DNA of 64,000 nt, taken from positions 372,001 to 436,000 of the forward strand of contig NZ_BAABAU010000001.1 of the NCBI RefSeq assembly GCF_039537585.1, read 5' to 3'. Each line of letters starts with the position of its first letter. Position 1 is the first letter of the stretch. Origin of the DNA: Frondihabitans peucedani. GTDB taxonomy: Bacteria; Actinomycetota; Actinomycetes; Actinomycetales; Microbacteriaceae. Both the position numbers and the translations under genes were made by a program. Positions 11,696 through 25,237 of the stretch are shown one piece after another. Under the pieces are notes generated by a model that was not told where the DNA came from, did no database searches, and worked only from the letters and a program-made list of their open reading frames with translations.

Positions 11696-12364
11696 CTAGG
11701 CTACCCGGCCCGCGGCGGCCCGCAGTGCCGCTATGCGCTCGGCCGGCTCGGGCGTGCCGGGCCGGCCGTAGACCGACGACCCGGCGACGATCGTGTCGGC
11801 GCCGTTGCGGACCGCGGTCACGATCGTCTCGTCGTTGATGCCGCCGTCGACCTCCAGCCACACGTCGAGCCCGGACGCGTCGACGGCCTCCCGCGCGGTC
11901 CGCAGCTTCGGCATGGTGTCGTCGATGAACGACTGGCCGCCGAAGCCGGGCTCGACGGTCATGACCAGGATCATGTCGATCTCGTCGAGGAGGTCGAGCC
12001 AGGGCTCGATGGCGGTGCCGGGCTTGACGGCGACCGCGGCGCGCGATCCTGCGCTGCGGATCGCGCGGGCGAGGGCCTTCGGGTCGGACGCGGCCTCGGC
12101 GGGGAAGGTCACCGAGAAGGCCCCGGTCTCGGCGTACCGCGGCGCCCAGGAGTCGGGGTCGTCGATCATCAGGTGGATGTCGAGCGGCAGCGGGGACACC
12201 TCGGCGATCCGCTGGACGACCGGCAGGCCGAGCGTGAGGTTCGGCACGAAGTGGCCGTCCATCACGTCGACGTGGACCAGGTCGGCACTCGAGATGCGAT
12301 GGAGGTCGCGCTCGAGGTTCACGAAGTCGGCCGAGAGGATGCTGGGGCTGATGCGGACGGACAC
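11696..12364 (-). CDS. rpe: Ribulose-phosphate 3-epimerase
   Basis: Interconverts ribulose 5-phosphate and xylulose 5-phosphate in the pentose phosphate pathway. It is a TIM-barrel protein of 222 residues. It shows SPSILSADF, the metal and catalytic signature [28 protein letters not shown] and the phosphate-binding VDGGIN and VAGSSVYG. The start is GTG 12362-12364. A TAGGCT box lies 6 bases upstream, so it may be leaderless. It follows rsmB at 32 bases, as in many actinobacteria. Confidence 0.96.
   Translation of the reverse strand: MSVRISPSILSADFVNLERDLHRISSADLVHVDVMDGHFVPNLTLGLPVVQRIAEVSPLPLDIHLMIDDPDSWAPRYAETGAFSVTFPAEAASDPKALARAIRSAGSRAAVAVKPGTAIEPWLDLLDEIDMILVMTVEPGFGGQSFIDDTMPKLRTAREAVDASGLDVWLEVDGGINDETIVTAVRNGADTIVAGSSVYGRPGTPEPAERIAALRAAAGRVA
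11698..11703 (-). promoter_or_regulatory. Possible leaderless -10 for hisE
   Basis: The minus strand reads TAGCCT exactly 7 bases before the hisE GTG and overlaps the rpe stop (GTA GCC TAG). Actinobacterial leaderless genes typically have TANNNT 6-9 bases before the start codon. This would give histidine genes independent transcription. Confidence 0.4.
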
Positions 12365-12370
12365 CCGTCA

Positions 12371-12376
12371 AGCCTA
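12371..12376 (-). promoter_or_regulatory. Possible leaderless -10 for rpe
   Basis: The minus strand reads TAGGCT followed by TGACGG and the rpe GTG. The same TAGGCT with 6-base spacing precedes ruvA and the BTAD regulator at 63217, which supports it as a recurrent promoter type in this genome. Confidence 0.45.
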
Positions 12377-12396
12377 CCGGCGGCTCCCTGCGGGGT

Positions 12397-13776
12397 TCAG
12401 ACGGGCTTCCGCAGGAGGCTGACGAACATCGCGTCGGTGCCGTGGCGGTGCGGCCACAGCTGTGCGAACGGCCCCGGGCCGAGGTCGAGGGGCGCGGTGG
12501 CGACCGCCTCGAGGGTGGCGGAGGCGTCGAGCACCTCCATCTCGGGTCCGCCGTCGCGGACCCAGCGCTTGAGGCCCGACTCGACGACCGCCCGGGTCTC
12601 GGCCGTGTGCGGGGAGCAGGTGATGTAGGCGAGCGTGCCGCCGGGCGCCAGGGCGGCCAGCGCGGAGGCGAAGAGCCTCGCCTGGAGGCCGGTGAGCTCG
12701 GCGACGTCGCGCGGCTGCTTCCGCCAGCGCGCCTCCGGGCGGCGACGGAGGGCGCCGAGGCCGGTGCACGGGGCGTCGAGCAGGATGCGGTCGTACGCGG
12801 CCGGCTCTGCCTCGCCGACGAGCGTCGCGTCGCCCTGCCGGACGGTCACGCCGCCGGGCACCGCCTGCAGGGCCTTCCGCACGAGACCGACGCGCGCCGG
12901 GACGAGCTCGTTCGCGACCAGGGTCGCTCCCCCGCGCGCCGCCTCCGCCGCGAGGAGGGCCGCCTTGCCGCCAGGACCCGCGCACATGTCGAGCCAGCGC
13001 TCCCCCGGAGCGATCGGTGCGACGCGCGACAGGGCGAGCGCTGCCAGCTGCGAGCCCTCGTCCTGGACCCGGACACGGCCCTCGGCGACCAGGGGCAGCG
13101 AGGCCGGATCGCCCGACGGCGCCGTGATGGCGACGGGCGAGAAGCGCCCGGGGTCGGCCGTCGGGACGTCTGCGGGCACGGCGAGCCCGGGCAGCGCGAC
13201 CAGGCTGACGCGAGCGGGCTCGTTGTCGGCGGCGAGGAGCGCTTCGAGCTCGCTGGCGCGGTCGTCGGCCGCGAGGGCGCCCCGGAAGGCGCGGACGACC
13301 CACTCGGGGTGCGAGTACTCGGCGGCGAGGCGGTCGTCGGTGCTCGTCGCCCCGTCGAGGACGCGGCTGCGCCACTCCTCGGGCGTCGACCGGGAGATCG
13401 TCCGCAGCACGCCGTTGACGAACCCCGTGCCCGAGCGGCTGCCGACCTCGCGGGCCTGCGACACCGACTCGTCGACGGCGGCGTGCGGAGCGACGCGCGT
13501 GGCGAGCAGCTGGTGGCTCGCGAGGCGCAGGACGTCGAGGAGCGCAGGATCGATCGCCGACGTCGGCCGTCTCGCGGCCAGGGCGATCACGCGGTCGTAG
13601 TAGCCCGACATCCTGAGCGTCCCGTAGGTCAGCTCGGTCGCGAGACCGGCGTCCTGCGGGCTCAGCCGCGCTCGGACGATTCGCTGCGGGAGGAGGAGGT
13701 TCGCGTAGGCGTCGTCGTGCTCGACCGCGCGGATGACCTCGAGGGCGACGCGGCGGGCCGGCTGGACGCCGCTCAC
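12397..13776 (-). CDS. rsmB: 16S rRNA (cytosine-C5) methyltransferase RsmB
   Basis: SAM-dependent methylation of C967 (E. coli numbering) of 16S rRNA. It has 459 residues from GTG 13774-13776, overlapping the fmt stop as GTGA. The N-terminal third is a NusB-like RNA-binding domain ([24 protein letters not shown] and following). The C-terminal Rossmann domain has [15 protein letters not shown] for SAM. The two conserved cysteines are in DAPCTGLG and [10 protein letters not shown]. The second motif reads YITCS rather than the more common YSTCS. Confidence 0.95.
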   Translation of the reverse strand: MSGVQPARRVALEVIRAVEHDDAYANLLLPQRIVRARLSPQDAGLATELTYGTLRMSGYYDRVIALAARRPTSAIDPALLDVLRLASHQLLATRVAPHAAVDESVSQAREVGSRSGTGFVNGVLRTISRSTPEEWRSRVLDGATSTDDRLAAEYSHPEWVVRAFRGALAADDRASELEALLAADNEPARVSLVALPGLAVPADVPTADPGRFSPVAITAPSGDPASLPLVAEGRVRVQDEGSQLAALALSRVAPIAPGERWLDMCAGPGGKAALLAAEAARGGATLVANELVPARVGLVRKALQAVPGGVTVRQGDATLVGEAEPAAYDRILLDAPCTGLGALRRRPEARWRKQPRDVAELTGLQARLFASALAALAPGGTLAYITCSPHTAETRAVVESGLKRWVRDGGPEMEVLDASATLEAVATAPLDLGPGPFAQLWPHRHGTDAMFVSLLRKPV

Positions 13777-14732
13777 GCGCGGGCCCCGTCGTCGGGCTGG
13801 GACGCCGGCGGATCGACGACCAGGCTCTCGCGGTCGGGCGCACCGCGCAGCCAGTCGGCGGCCGGCATGGCCTTCTTGCCCGACGGCTGCACGGTGACGA
13901 GCTCGAGCGGGGTCGTGGACGTGCCGACCAGGACCCGTCGGCCCTCGAGCACGATGGACCCGGCTGGGAGCGGGTCGGGGGCGTCGTCGGGCAGGCGCAG
14001 CTCGAGGACCTTCAGCCGCGTGCCGCCGACGAGCGTGAACGCGCCGGGCTCGGGAGTCACGCCGCGGAACCGGTCGAGGGCGGCGCGCGCCGGACCGGAG
14101 AGGTCGAGGAGGCCGTCGTCGACCGTGAGCTTCGGGGCCAGGACCACCTCGCCCTCCTGCGCGACAGCCGTCGCCCGGCCCGCGGCCAGGTCGTCGACCA
14201 CGCGAGACAGCAGCAGCGCCCCGGTGATCGCGAGCTCGTCGAGCAGGTGCCCCGCGGTCTCGTCGCCCTTCAGCGGCTTCGAGACGGAGGCGAACACGTC
14301 GCCGGCGTCGAGGTCGGGCACGAGCTGGAAGACGGCGGCGCCGGTCACCGCGTCGCCCGCGATGAGGGCGCGCTGGACCGGGGCCGCACCGCGCCAGCGT
14401 GGCAGCAGCGAGAAGTGGAGGTTGATCCAGCCGAGGCGCGGTGTCGACAGGAGCGGCTCGCGGAGCAGGGCGCCGTAGGCGACGATGACGCCGAGGTCGG
14501 CGCCGGTGTCTGCCACCGCCCGGGTGGCGTCGTCGGTGATCCTGCGCGTCTTGATCACGGGGATGCCGAGGTCGTCGGCGGCCGTCGCCACCGGGGTCGG
14601 CGTCAGGACCCGCTTGCGGCCCTGCGGGGTGTCGTCGCGGGTGAGGACGGCCACCACGTCGTGCTCGCTCGCGGCGAGGGCACGGAGGGACGGGACGGCG
14701 GCTTCTGGGCTGCCGGCGAAGACGAGGCGCAC
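13773..14732 (-). CDS. fmt: Methionyl-tRNA formyltransferase
   Basis: Formylates initiator Met-tRNA using 10-formyl-THF. It has 319 residues from GTG 14730-14732, giving the expected MRLVFAGSPEAAVPSL. The formyltransferase signature NLHFSLLPRWRGAAPVQRA contains the catalytic Asn and His, and the later DLDAGDVF carries the Asp. A C-terminal OB-fold-like domain follows, with the loop region KLTVDDGLLDLS. It sits in priA-fmt-rsmB order. def is not seen here. Confidence 0.96.
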   Translation of the reverse strand: MRLVFAGSPEAAVPSLRALAASEHDVVAVLTRDDTPQGRKRVLTPTPVATAADDLGIPVIKTRRITDDATRAVADTGADLGVIVAYGALLREPLLSTPRLGWINLHFSLLPRWRGAAPVQRALIAGDAVTGAAVFQLVPDLDAGDVFASVSKPLKGDETAGHLLDELAITGALLLSRVVDDLAAGRATAVAQEGEVVLAPKLTVDDGLLDLSGPARAALDRFRGVTPEPGAFTLVGGTRLKVLELRLPDDAPDPLPAGSIVLEGRRVLVGTSTTPLELVTVQPSGKKAMPAADWLRGAPDRESLVVDPPASQPDDGARA

Positions 14733-14765
14733 GGTCGGGCTTTCTGTTGGACGAGCAGGGCCGGA

Positions 14766-16841
14766 TCAGTCGGCGAACGGCTCGACGTCGTCGAACCGCA
14801 CTCTGAGTGTAGGGACGGCGCGGCGCTGATTCGAACCGCGCGGGTCGCCGGGGATCCGCCGGCGGTCGGTGGCAGCGCGGATCACGCGGCCGCGGAGGAT
14901 CGCGGCGACGTCGTGCCCGGCGGCGTAGTCGAACCGGACGATCGCCCGGACGGTGCCGTCGTCGGTGTCGACCGGCCCGAGCGTCTCGGCGCGGATCTCT
15001 GCCGGGAGGTCGTCGAGCGCCGTCTCGACCGTCTCGGTCTTCCCGGTGACCGTCGCGACGCGGATCGCCGGCGGGAAGCGCAGATGGCGCCGGTCGGCGA
15101 GCTCGGCGGAGGCGAAGCGGGCGAGGTTCCAGGTGGCCAGGGCCGAGGCGAGCGACCCGCCGACGCCGACCAGGAACACGGGCGCGCGGTGCGCGGCGAG
15201 GGCCGTCGCGTCGGCCCACCAGCGCAGGCAGTCCTCCGCCACCCGCAGGCTCTCGCGGGCCAGCATGCGCTCGCCGTCGAGCAGCAGGATCGCGCGGTAG
15301 CCTCCCGGCGCGACCGGCTCGGCGCCGCGGGTCGCCACGACGATCGCCGACTCGCCGTCGACGCGGAGGATCGGCCGCGACCCGTCGGACACGACGACCT
15401 TCACGCCCGGGAACGCCCGGCCGAGCTCGTCGGCGGTGCGCCCGGCGCCGGTGCCGACCGCGCGCATCATCGTGTTCTCGCAGGTGACGCAGTGCCAGCC
15501 CACCGCGAGGGCTCCGCACCAGGCGCAGGCGGGCGTGGCGTGGGCGTCCTTCTTCTGGAGCGGGCCGGAGCAGCGGAGGCACCTCGCCGTGTCGCCGCAC
15601 TCGGTGCAGGCGAGCCGCGGCGCGTAGCCCGGGTGGGCCACCTGCACCAGGACCGGGCCGTGCTCGACGGCGGCCTTCGCCTCGGTCCAGGCGCTCGACG
15701 GGATCCGCGCGTTGGCTGCGAAGCCCTCGCGCGACCCCTGCTGCGTCGTCGGGATCACCCGCGGCTGGTAGCGCGGGTCGGGCGACACCTCGGTGAGCCA
15801 GCCGATCTCGACGAGGCGCTGCACGTCGGCGCTCCGCGCGTGACCGGCGAACACGAGGGCGGGCCTCTGCTGCTCGTAGCGCAGCAGCGCGGTGTCGCGG
15901 GCGTGCACGTAGGGGCTGAGCGGCTCGGAGAAGAGGGGGTCGCCGTCGTCCCACACGGCGATCAGGCCGAGGCGGGCCGAGGGCGCCAGCAGCACCGAGC
16001 GGTTGCCGACGAGCACGAGCGCCTCGTCGCCCCGGGCCCGGAGGAGTGCGCGGTACCGGTCGGGGTTCGACTGCTTCGAGTCGAGGCGGACGATCCGACG
16101 GGGGTCGACGACGGCCTCGAGGGCCAGCACGAGCTGCTCCTGGTCGCGGTAGTCGGGGACAGCCAGGATCGCGTTCTCACCGTCGGCGAGGGCGACCGCT
16201 GCGAGCTCCGCCAGGGTCACGGCCCACTGCCCCACCCACCGCGGACGCTCGTCGTCGTTGCCGGGCCTCGGGACGTCGCCGTCGGGCGCCGGCAGCTCGA
16301 CGACGCGCGGCACGGCGTCGAGGGCGAGGCGGGCCCGGGAGCGCACGGCGGCGACGAGGTCGACGGAGCGGTAGCCCGAGACCGGGCGGGGCTCGGGTGG
16401 GGTGGCGTCGAGCGCAGGATCCTGCCCCTCGCCGTTCGCCTGCGCCTCGTCGCGCGCCGCGTCTCGCGCTGCCTCCCGCGCTGCCAGCCACGCCTTCTCG
16501 ACACGCACCTGCCTGGTCGGCACGGCCAGCCGGAGCACGTCGCTCGCGGAGCCGCCGGCCCGGTCGGCCAGCGCCCGGGCCAGCCGCCAGACCTCGGGGG
16601 CGAGGACGGGCACGGTCGAGAGGAGCTCCTCGACCTCGCTGAGCGAGCCCTCGTGCTCGCTCGACGGGACCACCTCGACGACGAAGCCGTCGGTCATGCG
16701 CCCGGCGGACCGGAGCGGCACCTTGACGCGCATGCCCGGGCCGATGTCGGCGCGGAGGCGCTCCGGGACGGCGTAGTCGAACAGCCGGTCGAGCTGGGGC
16801 AGGGGCGTGTCGACCAACACCCTCGCGACGGCGAGGGCCAC
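14766..16841 (-). CDS. priA: Primosomal protein N' (actinobacterial, helicase motifs degenerate)
   Basis: Homologue of PriA, the replication-restart initiator, 691 residues from GTG 16839-16841, eight bases after the metK stop. The N-terminal 3'-DNA-binding domain (VLVDTPLPQLDRLFDYAVPE, then GMRVKVPLR) is intact. Zinc-binding Cys pairs remain in CTECGDTARCLRCSG and CAWCGALAVGWHCVTCEN. The usual Walker A GxTGSGKT is absent. The DEEH box position reads WDDGD. As known for actinobacterial PriA, it is probably not an ATP-driven helicase and may act as a loading scaffold. Confidence 0.9.
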   Translation of the reverse strand: MALAVARVLVDTPLPQLDRLFDYAVPERLRADIGPGMRVKVPLRSAGRMTDGFVVEVVPSSEHEGSLSEVEELLSTVPVLAPEVWRLARALADRAGGSASDVLRLAVPTRQVRVEKAWLAAREAARDAARDEAQANGEGQDPALDATPPEPRPVSGYRSVDLVAAVRSRARLALDAVPRVVELPAPDGDVPRPGNDDERPRWVGQWAVTLAELAAVALADGENAILAVPDYRDQEQLVLALEAVVDPRRIVRLDSKQSNPDRYRALLRARGDEALVLVGNRSVLLAPSARLGLIAVWDDGDPLFSEPLSPYVHARDTALLRYEQQRPALVFAGHARSADVQRLVEIGWLTEVSPDPRYQPRVIPTTQQGSREGFAANARIPSSAWTEAKAAVEHGPVLVQVAHPGYAPRLACTECGDTARCLRCSGPLQKKDAHATPACAWCGALAVGWHCVTCENTMMRAVGTGAGRTADELGRAFPGVKVVVSDGSRPILRVDGESAIVVATRGAEPVAPGGYRAILLLDGERMLARESLRVAEDCLRWWADATALAAHRAPVFLVGVGGSLASALATWNLARFASAELADRRHLRFPPAIRVATVTGKTETVETALDDLPAEIRAETLGPVDTDDGTVRAIVRFDYAAGHDVAAILRGRVIRAATDRRRIPGDPRGSNQRRAVPTLRVRFDDVEPFAD

Positions 16842-16848
16842 GGCGCCC

Positions 16849-18075
<1,227 letters not shown>

Positions 18076-18137
18076 AGGGTTCCTAGGGGAAGAGGTGCCG
18101 GAGGGGTGCCGAGCGCTGTCGCGAAAGCGGCTAGCCA

Positions 18138-18143
18138 ACTCTA
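18138..18143 (-). promoter_or_regulatory. Probable -10 element for the metK operon
   Basis: The minus strand reads TAGAGT between the rpoZ terminator and metK, about 62 bases before the GTG start. The location just after a terminator makes a promoter here likely. No good -35 is recognisable. Confidence 0.45.
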
Positions 18144-18209
18144 CCGCCGACCCTCGGACACTTCTGGGGCGTCCGTCCTCTCGGGTCTCGGCCACGGCGG
18201 AGACGCCGA

Positions 18210-18240
18210 AGGCGGGCCCGACCCGTGGTCGGACCCGCCT
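18210..18240 (-). terminator. Hairpin terminator after rpoZ
   Basis: An inverted repeat of 14 bases with one mismatch, AGGCGGGCCCGACC (18210-18223) and GGTCGGACCCGCCT (18227-18240), with a 3-base loop. It starts 19 bases past the rpoZ stop. There is no U-tract, as is common in high-GC actinobacteria. Confidence 0.7.
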
Positions 18241-18258
18241 CGGGCGGAAGGGCGCGTG

Positions 18259-18525
18259 CTACTCGGCGACGGCCTCGATGGGCTTCGCGGTGAGCTTGTC
18301 TTCGTTGATCTCGTGCATCGCGACCGACAGCGGCTTGTCGTCGATGGTCGAGTCGACCAGCGGGCCGACGTTGTCGAAGAGCGAGCCCTCGTGGAGGTCG
18401 GCGTAGTAGTCGTTGATCTGACGCGCACGCTTCGAGGCGAAGATGACCAGCGCGTACTTCGACTCGACCTTGGAGAGCAGGTCGTCGATGGGCGGGTCGA
18501 TGATGCCCTTGGTTCTGTCGGCCAT
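18259..18525 (-). CDS. rpoZ: RNA polymerase omega subunit
   Basis: Small subunit that stabilises beta' in RNA polymerase assembly. It has 88 residues from ATG 18523-18525 with a strong GAGGAGT ribosome-binding site. [35 protein letters not shown] is the conserved omega core (IDDLL, S-K-Y-x-L-V, A-x-R-A-R-Q-I). It is 26 bases after the mIHF-gmk fusion gene, the usual actinobacterial neighbour, and is the last gene before the terminator at 18210. Confidence 0.96.
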   Translation of the reverse strand: MADRTKGIIDPPIDDLLSKVESKYALVIFASKRARQINDYYADLHEGSLFDNVGPLVDSTIDDKPLSVAMHEINEDKLTAKPIEAVAE

Positions 18526-18551
18526 GGAGACTCCTCGTGTCGTTTCTAAGA

Positions 18552-19472
18552 TCAGTGTCGCCTGGCAGCGGGCTGCGCTCCGGGCATTGCCATCAAGTCT
18601 ACGACCTCCTGGGCCGCTTCGCTGACCTCGGTGTTGACGACCTTCACGTCGAACTCGTCCTGTGCCGCCAGCTCGACCTTCGCGGTCTCGAGGCGGCGCT
18701 GCTGCTCGGCGGTGTCTTCCGTGCCTCGCCCGATGAGCCTCCGGACCAGCTCCTCCCAGGTCGGGGGCAGCAGGAATACCAGGACGGCCTCCGGCATGAC
18801 CGCGCGGACCTGCCTGGCGCCCTGCAGGTCGATCTCGAGCAGGACGGAGCGGCCGCGGTCGAGAGCCCGGTCGATCGGCGGCCGAGGAGTGCCGTACCGG
18901 TAGGAGTTGTGGACCACGGCCCACTCGAGGAGCTCGCGGTCGCGGATCATCCGGTCGAACTCGTCGTCGTCGACGAAGTAGTAGTGCACGCCGTCGACCT
19001 CGCCGGGGCGGGGCTTGCGGGTCGTCGCCGAGATCGAGAGGTGGACGTCGGGGTAGTTCTCGCGGATGTAGCTCGAGACCGTGCCCTTGCCGACCGCGGT
19101 CGGGCCCGCGAGGACCACGAGGCGCGACTTCAGGCGCCCCTTCGCCTCGCGCCTCGACAGCCAGTCTCCGAGGACGACGCGCTGACGGACGCCGAGCCCG
19201 CCGACGCGTTTCGACTCGGCGATGCCGAGGTCGTCCATGATCTTCGTGACGCGGGTGGGGCCGATCCCCGGGATGCTCGTCAGGAGCTCCCGGACGCGGA
19301 GGGTGGCCTCGGGGGCCGTCGGCTCGACGCGCCAGCCGGTCTCGGCGACGTCGAGGGCGGTGCGGCGGCGCTCGGCGACGTCGCGCTTCACCTCGGCCCG
19401 CGCGCGGCGGGCGGCGACGGCCGCTTTCGCGGCGGCGGCCCGGTCGACCGGGGGCGGCGTCATGCGAGGCAT
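18552..19472 (-). CDS. gmk: mIHF-guanylate kinase fusion protein
   Basis: A single 306-residue ORF combining two proteins that are separate neighbours in mycobacteria. Residues ~1-113 match actinobacterial integration host factor ([24 protein letters not shown] with its helix-hairpin-helix-like DNA-binding stretch, then [10 protein letters not shown]). Residues ~117-306 are guanylate kinase (GMP + ATP to GDP), with Walker [10 protein letters not shown] at about 123-131 and the GMP-binding [19 protein letters not shown] chose ATG 19470-19472 because AGAGG lies 7 bases upstream; ATG 19463 overlaps the pyrF stop but is too far from it. No stop codon or frameshift separates the domains. Confidence 0.92.
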   Translation of the reverse strand: MPRMTPPPVDRAAAAKAAVAARRARAEVKRDVAERRRTALDVAETGWRVEPTAPEATLRVRELLTSIPGIGPTRVTKIMDDLGIAESKRVGGLGVRQRVVLGDWLSRREAKGRLKSRLVVLAGPTAVGKGTVSSYIRENYPDVHLSISATTRKPRPGEVDGVHYYFVDDDEFDRMIRDRELLEWAVVHNSYRYGTPRPPIDRALDRGRSVLLEIDLQGARQVRAVMPEAVLVFLLPPTWEELVRRLIGRGTEDTAEQQRRLETAKVELAAQDEFDVKVVNTEVSEAAQEVVDLMAMPGAQPAARRH

Positions 19473-20295
19473 TCGGCGACCTCTCCCGACGCGCGGCGGA
19501 CGGCCTCGGCGACGCCCGACGGCCCCGCCTCGAGGATCGACCTGGACACCGACACGAGGACGCTCCCCGAGGCCGGCCCGAAGAGGTCGCGGATGTCGGA
19601 GTAGCGGGCGCCCTGAGCGCCGAAGCCGGGAGCCAGGATCGGGGTCGACACCAGCGAGGCGACGTCGATTCCGTAGTCGGAGAGGGCGACGGTCGCGCCG
19701 AGCACGACACCTGTCGATCCCAGTCCCTGGTCGGAGGAGGCGTTGTCGGCGAGCACGTCGTCGACGATACCCGCGGCCACGGTCGAACCTGTGGCGAGAA
19801 TCGCCGTCTGCGTCGGTCTGGCCTCCGGGTTCGAGGTCGCCGCGAGCAGGAAGACGCCGCGTCCGGTGGCGCGGGCGCGGGCGATGAAGCCCGCGTCGGC
19901 GCCGACGCCCTGGTAGGCGGCAGCCGTCGCAGCGTCGACGCGGAGAGGCGAGTCGTCGGCGAACCAGGCGTCGCCGTAGGCGTCCATGGTGCTGCCGATG
20001 TCGCCGCGCTTCGCGTCGCCCACGACCAGCAGGTCGGTTTCGCGAGCCGCCTCGAGGACGTCCTCGAGCGCCGCGAACCCCGCCGACCCGTAGCGCTCGT
20101 AGAAGGCCACCTGCGGCTTGACGACAGACGCGGATCCTGCGGCCGCCTCCACAACCCGGAGACCGAGGTCTCGCGCGCCTCCCGCTGTGGCGGGGAGCCC
20201 CCACTCCCCCAGCAGGTAGGGGTGCGGGTCGATGCCGACGCAGAGCTGGCCGTGCGCGTCGAACGCCGCCTGGAGCCGCGCCCCGAAGGCCTCGG

Positions 20296-20299
<4 letters not shown>
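19460..20299 (-). CDS. pyrF: Orotidine 5'-phosphate decarboxylase, type 2
   Basis: Last step of UMP synthesis. It has 279 residues, the length of the type 2 (Mycobacterium/Myxococcus-like) subfamily. [12 protein letters not shown] and the catalytic [13 protein letters not shown] are diagnostic, with [11 protein letters not shown]-like sequence near the end. The GTG start 20297-20299 overlaps the carB stop as GTGA. It contains one GATCCTGC octamer spelled as Ala-Gly-Ser with the uncommon codons GCA GGA. Confidence 0.96.
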
Positions 20300-23570
<3,271 letters not shown>

Positions 23571-23571
<1 letters not shown>

Positions 23572-24740
23572 CAGTTGCTTTCCTGCTTGGCGGTGCTCGC
23601 GGAGCCGCGCTCGATCACGAGCGAGCGGAACCGGTCGAAGAGGTGGTTGCTGTCGTGCGGGCCGGCCGCCGCCTCGGGGTGGTACTGCACCGAGAAGGCG
23701 GGGATGTCGAGGGCGCGGAGGCCCTCCACGACGTTGTCGTTGAGCGAGAAGTGGCTCACCTCGACGCGGCCGAAGCCCGCGGGCGAGTCGAGCACGCCGT
23801 CGACCGGGGCGTCGACCGCGAAGCCGTGGTTCTGGCTGGTGATCTCGACGGTGCCGGTGGTCTTGTCCCAGACCGGCTGGTTGATGCCGCGGTGGCCGAA
23901 GGGCAGCTTGTAGGTTCCGAAGCCGAGCGCGCGGCCGAGGAGCTGGTTGCCGAAGCAGATGCCGAAGAACGGGGTGCCCTCGCGGAGGGCTCCCTGCAGC
24001 AGCTCGACCTGCGAGTCGGAGGCCGCGGGGTCGCCGGGCCCGTTCGAGTAGAAGAGGGCGTCGGCGCCGATCGCGCGGAGCTCGTCGGCCGTGATCGACT
24101 GCGGCACGACGATGACGTCGAAGCCGCGCTGCGACAGGTAGCGGAGCGTGGAGGTCTTGACGCCCAGGTCGAGGACCGCGACCGATCCGATGCGCTCCCC
24201 CTCGGCGGGCAGCTCGTACCGCTCGGTGGTCGACACCTCGCTCGACAGGTTCCGGCCGCGCATGTCCGGGCCGGCCTTCACGATGGCGAGCTGCTCGTCG
24301 TCGCCGAGGTCGGCGTCCGGGCCCGAGAAGACGCCGGCGCGCATCGAGCCGGTGTCGCGCAGGATCCGGGTGATCGCGCGGGTGTCGACCCCGCGGATCC
24401 CGACGATGCCGTCGTGCTCGAGCTGGTCGTCGAGGGTGCCCTGCGCGCGGAAGTTCGAGACCATGCGGCTGGCGTCGCGGACCACGAACCCGGCCACCCA
24501 GATGCGGCTCGACTCGGGGTCTTCGTCGTTGACGCCGGTGTTGCCGATGTGCGGCGCCGTCATGACGACGATCTGTCCGGCGTAGGACGGGTCGGTCAGG
24601 GTCTCCTGGTAGCCGGTCATGCCGGTCGCGAAGACGGCCTCGCCGAGGGTGCGGCCGATCGCTCCGTAGGGGCGGCCGACGAAGCGGCTTCCGTCTTCGA
24701 GGACCAGGACGGCCCGGGCCGTGGTGGGTGCGTCTGTCAC
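23571..24740 (-). CDS. carA: Carbamoyl-phosphate synthase small subunit
   Basis: Glutaminase subunit delivering ammonia to CarB. It has 389 residues from GTG 24738-24740, overlapping the upstream PH-domain gene as GTGA. The N-terminal domain has [18 protein letters not shown]. The class I amidotransferase domain has the oxyanion region SNGPGDP, nucleophile Cys in [12 protein letters not shown], and the His-Glu pair in [11 protein letters not shown]. Confidence 0.97.
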
Positions 24741-25237
24741 GGGGTCTTCTCTCCTGTGCTGGGGATGATGCTGCGGATCGCGTCGACGAGTGCGCGGGGG
24801 TCGTCGTTGTCGCGGAGGTAGGTGTCGACGTCGAGGTCGCCGAGCCGCCAGCCGAGCTGGATCAGCCCGTCGCTCTCGACGACGCGGTCGATGGTCCAGG
24901 TGGCGCGGCCGATGGCGCGGAGGTCGCGAGTCGCGATCAGGATCGGGCTCTCGCCGGCGATGTCGAGGACGACCCCCTCGGGGTGGGCGCTGACGACGGC
25001 CCGCCCGCGGAAGCCGAGGCCTCCGATGACGATGCGGTCGAGGCGGTCGTCGGCCTTCGTCGTCGAGACGTAGAACAGGTCGCGCTCGGCCAGGGTCTCG
25101 CCGAGGTCCGCCGGAGCCGGGGCGGGACGCGCGACGCCCGCCTGCCCGCGGCCGCGGCGACGCCATCCTGCGCGCATCAGCAGGAAGAGGGCGACGCCGC
25201 CGAGCAGGAAGGCGGTCAGGATCAGCGGGATGGTCAC
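24737..25237 (-). CDS. Membrane-anchored PH-like protein of the pyr operon
   Basis: A 166-residue protein with one N-terminal hydrophobic helix (about residues 3-20, [17 protein letters not shown]). It is followed by an Arg-rich stretch and a globular domain that resembles the bacterial PH-like fold. It sits between pyrC and carA, exactly like Rv1382 in M. tuberculosis, where a membrane or export protein of unknown function is encoded. The start is GTG 25235-25237, overlapping the pyrC stop. The strict conservation of position suggests a pyrimidine-linked role, but none is known. Confidence 0.8.
   Translation of the reverse strand: MTIPLILTAFLLGGVALFLLMRAGWRRRGRGQAGVARPAPAPADLGETLAERDLFYVSTTKADDRLDRIVIGGLGFRGRAVVSAHPEGVVLDIAGESPILIATRDLRAIGRATWTIDRVVESDGLIQLGWRLGDLDVDTYLRDNDDPRALVDAIRSIIPSTGEKTP

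Noticed and set aside
18076-18209. SAM riboswitch upstream of metK
   Set aside because: I searched the leader for the paired elements of SAM-I, SAM-II and SAM-IV types and saw none. The region is short and holds a promoter-like box.
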